Assembly (NCBI RefSeq): GCF_026262505.1
Contig: NC_067207.1
Span: 32,208,082 to 32,272,081, forward strand
Direction: 5' to 3'
DNA: 64,000 nt
Origin: Trichomonas vaginalis G3
Lineage: Eukaryota; Parabasalia; Trichomonadida; Trichomonadidae
Program-made: the position numbers and the translations under genes
The notes under the pieces: generated by a model
What the model saw: the letters and a program-made list of their open reading frames with translations, nothing else
What the model was told of the DNA's origin: nothing
The model's database searches: none
In this document: positions 60,814 to 64,000 of the stretch, one piece after another
Layout of the letters: each line of letters opens with the position of its first letter
Position numbering within the stretch: position 1 is the stretch's first letter

Positions 60814-63501
60814 ATGGAACATGAGATTCCTAAGTTCTTTCCACTTGATAAAGATCTTGAAACGCTTCGATTTTATGATAGAAAAACCTTAACTCCATCT
60901 GATACGGAGCCTTTGAGCCTGATAAACTCACGCGTTGAAGCGTTTGCATCAAACCCTAATCAAATTCTCAAAAAAACTTTAAAAGAAGCAGAAGCAAAAG
61001 AACCAATCGATAAGAAATGGCAAAAATTCATATCTATTTCAAGGGATGCCTATAAAACGCACGCAACAGATTTTCATATCAGCGATTTCACAGTAAACTT
61101 TAGCGATAGAATTAATGACAGATTATCAGAATTCGATTTTATAAGCGATGATTCTTTTGCACTACAATATATTTTAACTAACGAAGATAAATTAAAAAAT
61201 CAAATTAAATCTTACCTAAGAAAGATTGAATGGAACTCAAAAAATAACGAATATCAAGAAATGTTTGATAATACAGTAGAGTGCTGCATGCTTCTCAATA
61301 ATTTCGAATCTCCAAATTTTTATCCATGTCAATTCATTACTGTTGTTGACGTTGTTGAAAAATTTTCAGAGTATGTTAGTTCTATGTTTGCAATTTTACC
61401 AAGTGACCCACTTAATTTTGAAGAATCACCAGTCGTGACTCGGGAATTTACCGCAATAGAATGGACCATGAAAATATCCAAAATAGAGTACTTACTGCCA
61501 AAACTAATGATAGAAATTGCTTTTCTTAGCTCAATCCACAACAATCCTTACAAATCTCTATCGGATCAAATAATGGTGATCTCTCATGCGATCAGTGGTT
61601 TAGGTGTTTCAATAGCAACAATTTTTGTTATAGCTTATTTAGTTCACAAGGTTTTTACAATAAATCCTAAAAATGATATAAATTTTATGCAACCATTACT
61701 AGAAATGTATGCTTTAAATATGAGATATATGAATAACGGTGGGTTCCGAAGATGTTTCAGACCACAATTAAAATTTACATTCGAAATGTTCATGAAAACT
61801 CAAGAACCATCACTCATATTCTTCTTACAAACATTAATATCATTTGCTGATGCAGAAATAGTCATAAAGGCTATAGATGGTTTTTATTCCCAAGGAAAAC
61901 CTTCAGCTTTTATTTTAAAATCATTTCTCAAGTCAATTCCTTCAAGATTTATCGCAGTTACGTATCCTGTTATACTCAAAATGATCTATGATTGTGATAA
62001 TACTATACCAAAGCCAATTTTGATGCATGAATTGTGTATTATTATTTCTGAATGCGATATCGTTTCTGATGTTGTTAAAACGACTAATGATATATTCATA
62101 AGAATGAGGGAATATAATGTTTCCGACTTCATTTATGTTGCAGGTCCTTTAACAAAGTACGTATGCAGATTTTTACCGGCAAGGAAGGTAGATCTGTTCT
62201 TGGATCATGTTCTAGATGTTGTTTCTACTAATTTCGATGTCCAAAAGAAGGAGTTTGGCAATCATTTGTCAAGTGAAGATATGAAAAATTTAGCATCATG
62301 CCTGAAACATGCTGTAAAGTACACAAAAGACTTTGGATCTGTATTAGAAACAACGCACTCTGTCTCTGATTTGATGGATTACTTGGATGGAAGAAATTTA
62401 GAAAATGTTGCTTTATTTATCTTGGACGACATTCAGCGTAAGCCATTTAAAATGTCGGATCCGTTCACCGTTCGAATACTTCTTGAGCAGAGCGTTATTG
62501 CTTTCCATTCTTTGTCAGTTTTAAGTGCAGATGATGTAGTTGAAAAAGTCATTTCGAAAATAGAATGGTTTTTATACAGAGTTGATTTTGACAAGAATGT
62601 CGAAGCTCACCTCAATTTTTTACTTGCAGCAAGAGAATCTTTTCAAACTAATTCAAGATTAATGAGTTGCCTTGCAAGGATTGCGTTAAGAGATTGTACG
62701 ATAGCTGTAAATATGAATATACAGCATTTGCAGATCGCTTTGTTTAGTTTGTACGCTTATACTTTATGTACAATTCCATCTATTGATCCTCCGATTGAAA
62801 GATGTGCGCTTTTCTTGCTTGGAGCTAATATATCACTAATTACGAAAACTCTGACGTTCGCTGAAACTTTTTTCAAGTATTTTATTCAAATGGCAACAGA
62901 TTTGCCTCCAACTCCAGAACTTTATACATTACTGAAGAATTCTCTATCATTTATTCTCATACAGCCTGCAAGCCAAGAAGGAGATTGTTTAGAAGTGTTT
63001 AGAACTTTAATTAAAGTTTGTGTAAGGAAGAAATGGGCTGAAGAACAAAGAATTAGCTTTGCTCTTGACTCAATTATACTTGGTGCACACATGCAAAGAA
63101 CAAATTATGTTTTAGGTGTCGAATCATTAGATTCAAACGATGTTTTGTACAGAGGAGATGCAGAATTCAAAGAAAAAGTACAAAGAGTCATCAATCAAAT
63201 GGTTGAAAGGACAAACCAAGCGATTACACTGAGTATTGGAAAGAGAGCTGGATATTCGCTTTCTCCAACACTTGCTGTTCTTTGTTTGAACGCAATGTGT
63301 GCGTTGTGTGATAACTACGAATATGATGAGTCTCTTAAGAATGAATTTAGATTTTTGATGTCGACAATGCCGAGATATGAAATTGGACAGACACCTCTTT
63401 CGGAGGTGACTTCAACAAGAAACATGGTCGCTTCTCACATGCGCAAGGTGTACGCTGATAATAAGGATGCACTTGCCTTGATGAATGATCTTATGTTATA
63501 A
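60814..63501 (+). CDS. VPS35L-like retriever subunit
   Basis: An 895-residue all-helical protein; the frame opens at 60778, but the ATG at 60814 (MEHEIPKFFPLDKD) is preferred because an Inr-like TCATT lies between. Blocks match VPS35L (C16orf62), the scaffold of the retriever endosomal recycling complex: NFYPCQFITVVDVVEKFSEY, WTMKISKIEYLLPKLMIEIA, VISHAISGLGVSIATIFVIA, and near the end FAETFFKYFIQMATDLPPTPE. Retriever returns membrane proteins from endosomes to the surface. This is a call from recalled sequence similarity; a profile search would settle it. VPS35 itself (retromer) is the main alternative. Confidence 0.78.
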   Translation: MEHEIPKFFPLDKDLETLRFYDRKTLTPSDTEPLSLINSRVEAFASNPNQILKKTLKEAEAKEPIDKKWQKFISISRDAYKTHATDFHISDFTVNFSDRINDRLSEFDFISDDSFALQYILTNEDKLKNQIKSYLRKIEWNSKNNEYQEMFDNTVECCMLLNNFESPNFYPCQFITVVDVVEKFSEYVSSMFAILPSDPLNFEESPVVTREFTAIEWTMKISKIEYLLPKLMIEIAFLSSIHNNPYKSLSDQIMVISHAISGLGVSIATIFVIAYLVHKVFTINPKNDINFMQPLLEMYALNMRYMNNGGFRRCFRPQLKFTFEMFMKTQEPSLIFFLQTLISFADAEIVIKAIDGFYSQGKPSAFILKSFLKSIPSRFIAVTYPVILKMIYDCDNTIPKPILMHELCIIISECDIVSDVVKTTNDIFIRMREYNVSDFIYVAGPLTKYVCRFLPARKVDLFLDHVLDVVSTNFDVQKKEFGNHLSSEDMKNLASCLKHAVKYTKDFGSVLETTHSVSDLMDYLDGRNLENVALFILDDIQRKPFKMSDPFTVRILLEQSVIAFHSLSVLSADDVVEKVISKIEWFLYRVDFDKNVEAHLNFLLAARESFQTNSRLMSCLARIALRDCTIAVNMNIQHLQIALFSLYAYTLCTIPSIDPPIERCALFLLGANISLITKTLTFAETFFKYFIQMATDLPPTPELYTLLKNSLSFILIQPASQEGDCLEVFRTLIKVCVRKKWAEEQRISFALDSIILGAHMQRTNYVLGVESLDSNDVLYRGDAEFKEKVQRVINQMVERTNQAITLSIGKRAGYSLSPTLAVLCLNAMCALCDNYEYDESLKNEFRFLMSTMPRYEIGQTPLSEVTSTRNMVASHMRKVYADNKDALALMNDLML

Positions 63502-64000
63502 ATATATATTAGTTTATTAGTTTTTATAACTTATAAGTTTTTTTAGATATATTATTCTTTTTTAGGCATTTCTTTCATAATCACTTAGTTTTTTTGGAGC
63601 CTGCTTAGAAATGTAATACCGAGCATAAATATTTTTTTCAGTATTTCTTCTTCGGATTCATTAGACTACAAGATCCATAGATTAAATGATTTACAGGGTT
63701 ATCGCTGTTGGGTATTCCTAGCCCAAACTCATTATATTTGAATAAAGAATAGCAAAAGATTGATGTTGAATTGTTGCATTGAAGAATTACAAAGAAGGTG
63801 GGACTTATTGCGACAATATCTAATTTAGAATTCATTGACATGTTAGGTTTATATATGATGGAAAAACTCCGATTCATTTTGCAGACGAATAATGAAATTT
63901 GAAAAAAAAACTTTATTGTTCGAGTTTAGAAACTTGAAAACAAAATAGGATTTTCATTATTCTCTAATGGAAAGTATAATTGAATTTATTGGATTAGTAC
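63502..64000. other. 3' flank, no clear gene
   Basis: A 79-codon minus-strand frame (63638-63877, MNRSFSIIYKPNMSMNSKLD) is open but unrecognised. It could be part of a gene running out of the window or an accident. Confidence 0.35.

Overview
The window looks like nuclear DNA of a trichomonad (Parabasalia; Trichomonas/Tritrichomonas type). Support: very AT-rich DNA, long intron-less reading frames, a Maverick/Polinton, BspA-like leucine-rich-repeat surface proteins with short hydrophobic leaders, and TCA-Py-(T/A) Inr-like motifs a few bases upstream of some start codons. Species cannot be settled by eye; the long gene-poor spacers are more than I would expect for T. vaginalis.

Bases 1 to about 16020 are the right-hand part of a Maverick/Polinton, cut by the window edge. 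It shows the C-terminal remains of a protein-primed-type DNA polymerase B, an HNH endonuclease remnant, a packaging ATPase, a superfamily 3 helicase, a probable minor capsid protein, the double jelly-roll major capsid protein and several structural or accessory genes. Some genes look whole and others are broken, so the copy is a fairly young fossil. No integrase or protease gene was recognised in the visible part. It ends near a GC-rich 67-bp triple repeat.

Bases 17 to 34 kb hold host genes and duplicated surface-protein debris: a Rab GTPase, a PH-like/LRR (CARMIL-like) protein, two BspA-like LRR membrane proteins with identical ends and different middles, a near-identical 829-bp copy of the LRR gene inserted between them, further BspA relics, small relics of the neighbouring ArfGEF gene, and a tandem family of beta-helix-like proteins (one open, two broken). 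Between 20.3 and 24.8 kb are non-coding mobile elements, including a 2.6-kb one with three long near-perfect hairpins.

Bases 34 to 49 kb carry ordinary eukaryotic genes: a Sec7-domain Arf exchange factor, a large CHD remodeller (CHD6-9-like) with a C-terminal FYRN/FYRC module, an auxin-efflux-carrier-family transporter and an unknown protein, plus a 519-bp MITE with TTAA flanks. Bases 51.5 to 54.8 kb are a 3.36-kb element with two inverted arms of about 947 bp, each holding five long hairpins, around a decayed MULE transposase fragment. After a long gene-poor stretch come a Vps2/CHMP2-type ESCRT-III subunit and a VPS35L-like retriever subunit. Rab, ArfGEF, ESCRT-III and retriever-like proteins all belong to membrane traffic, but nothing shows they are co-regulated.
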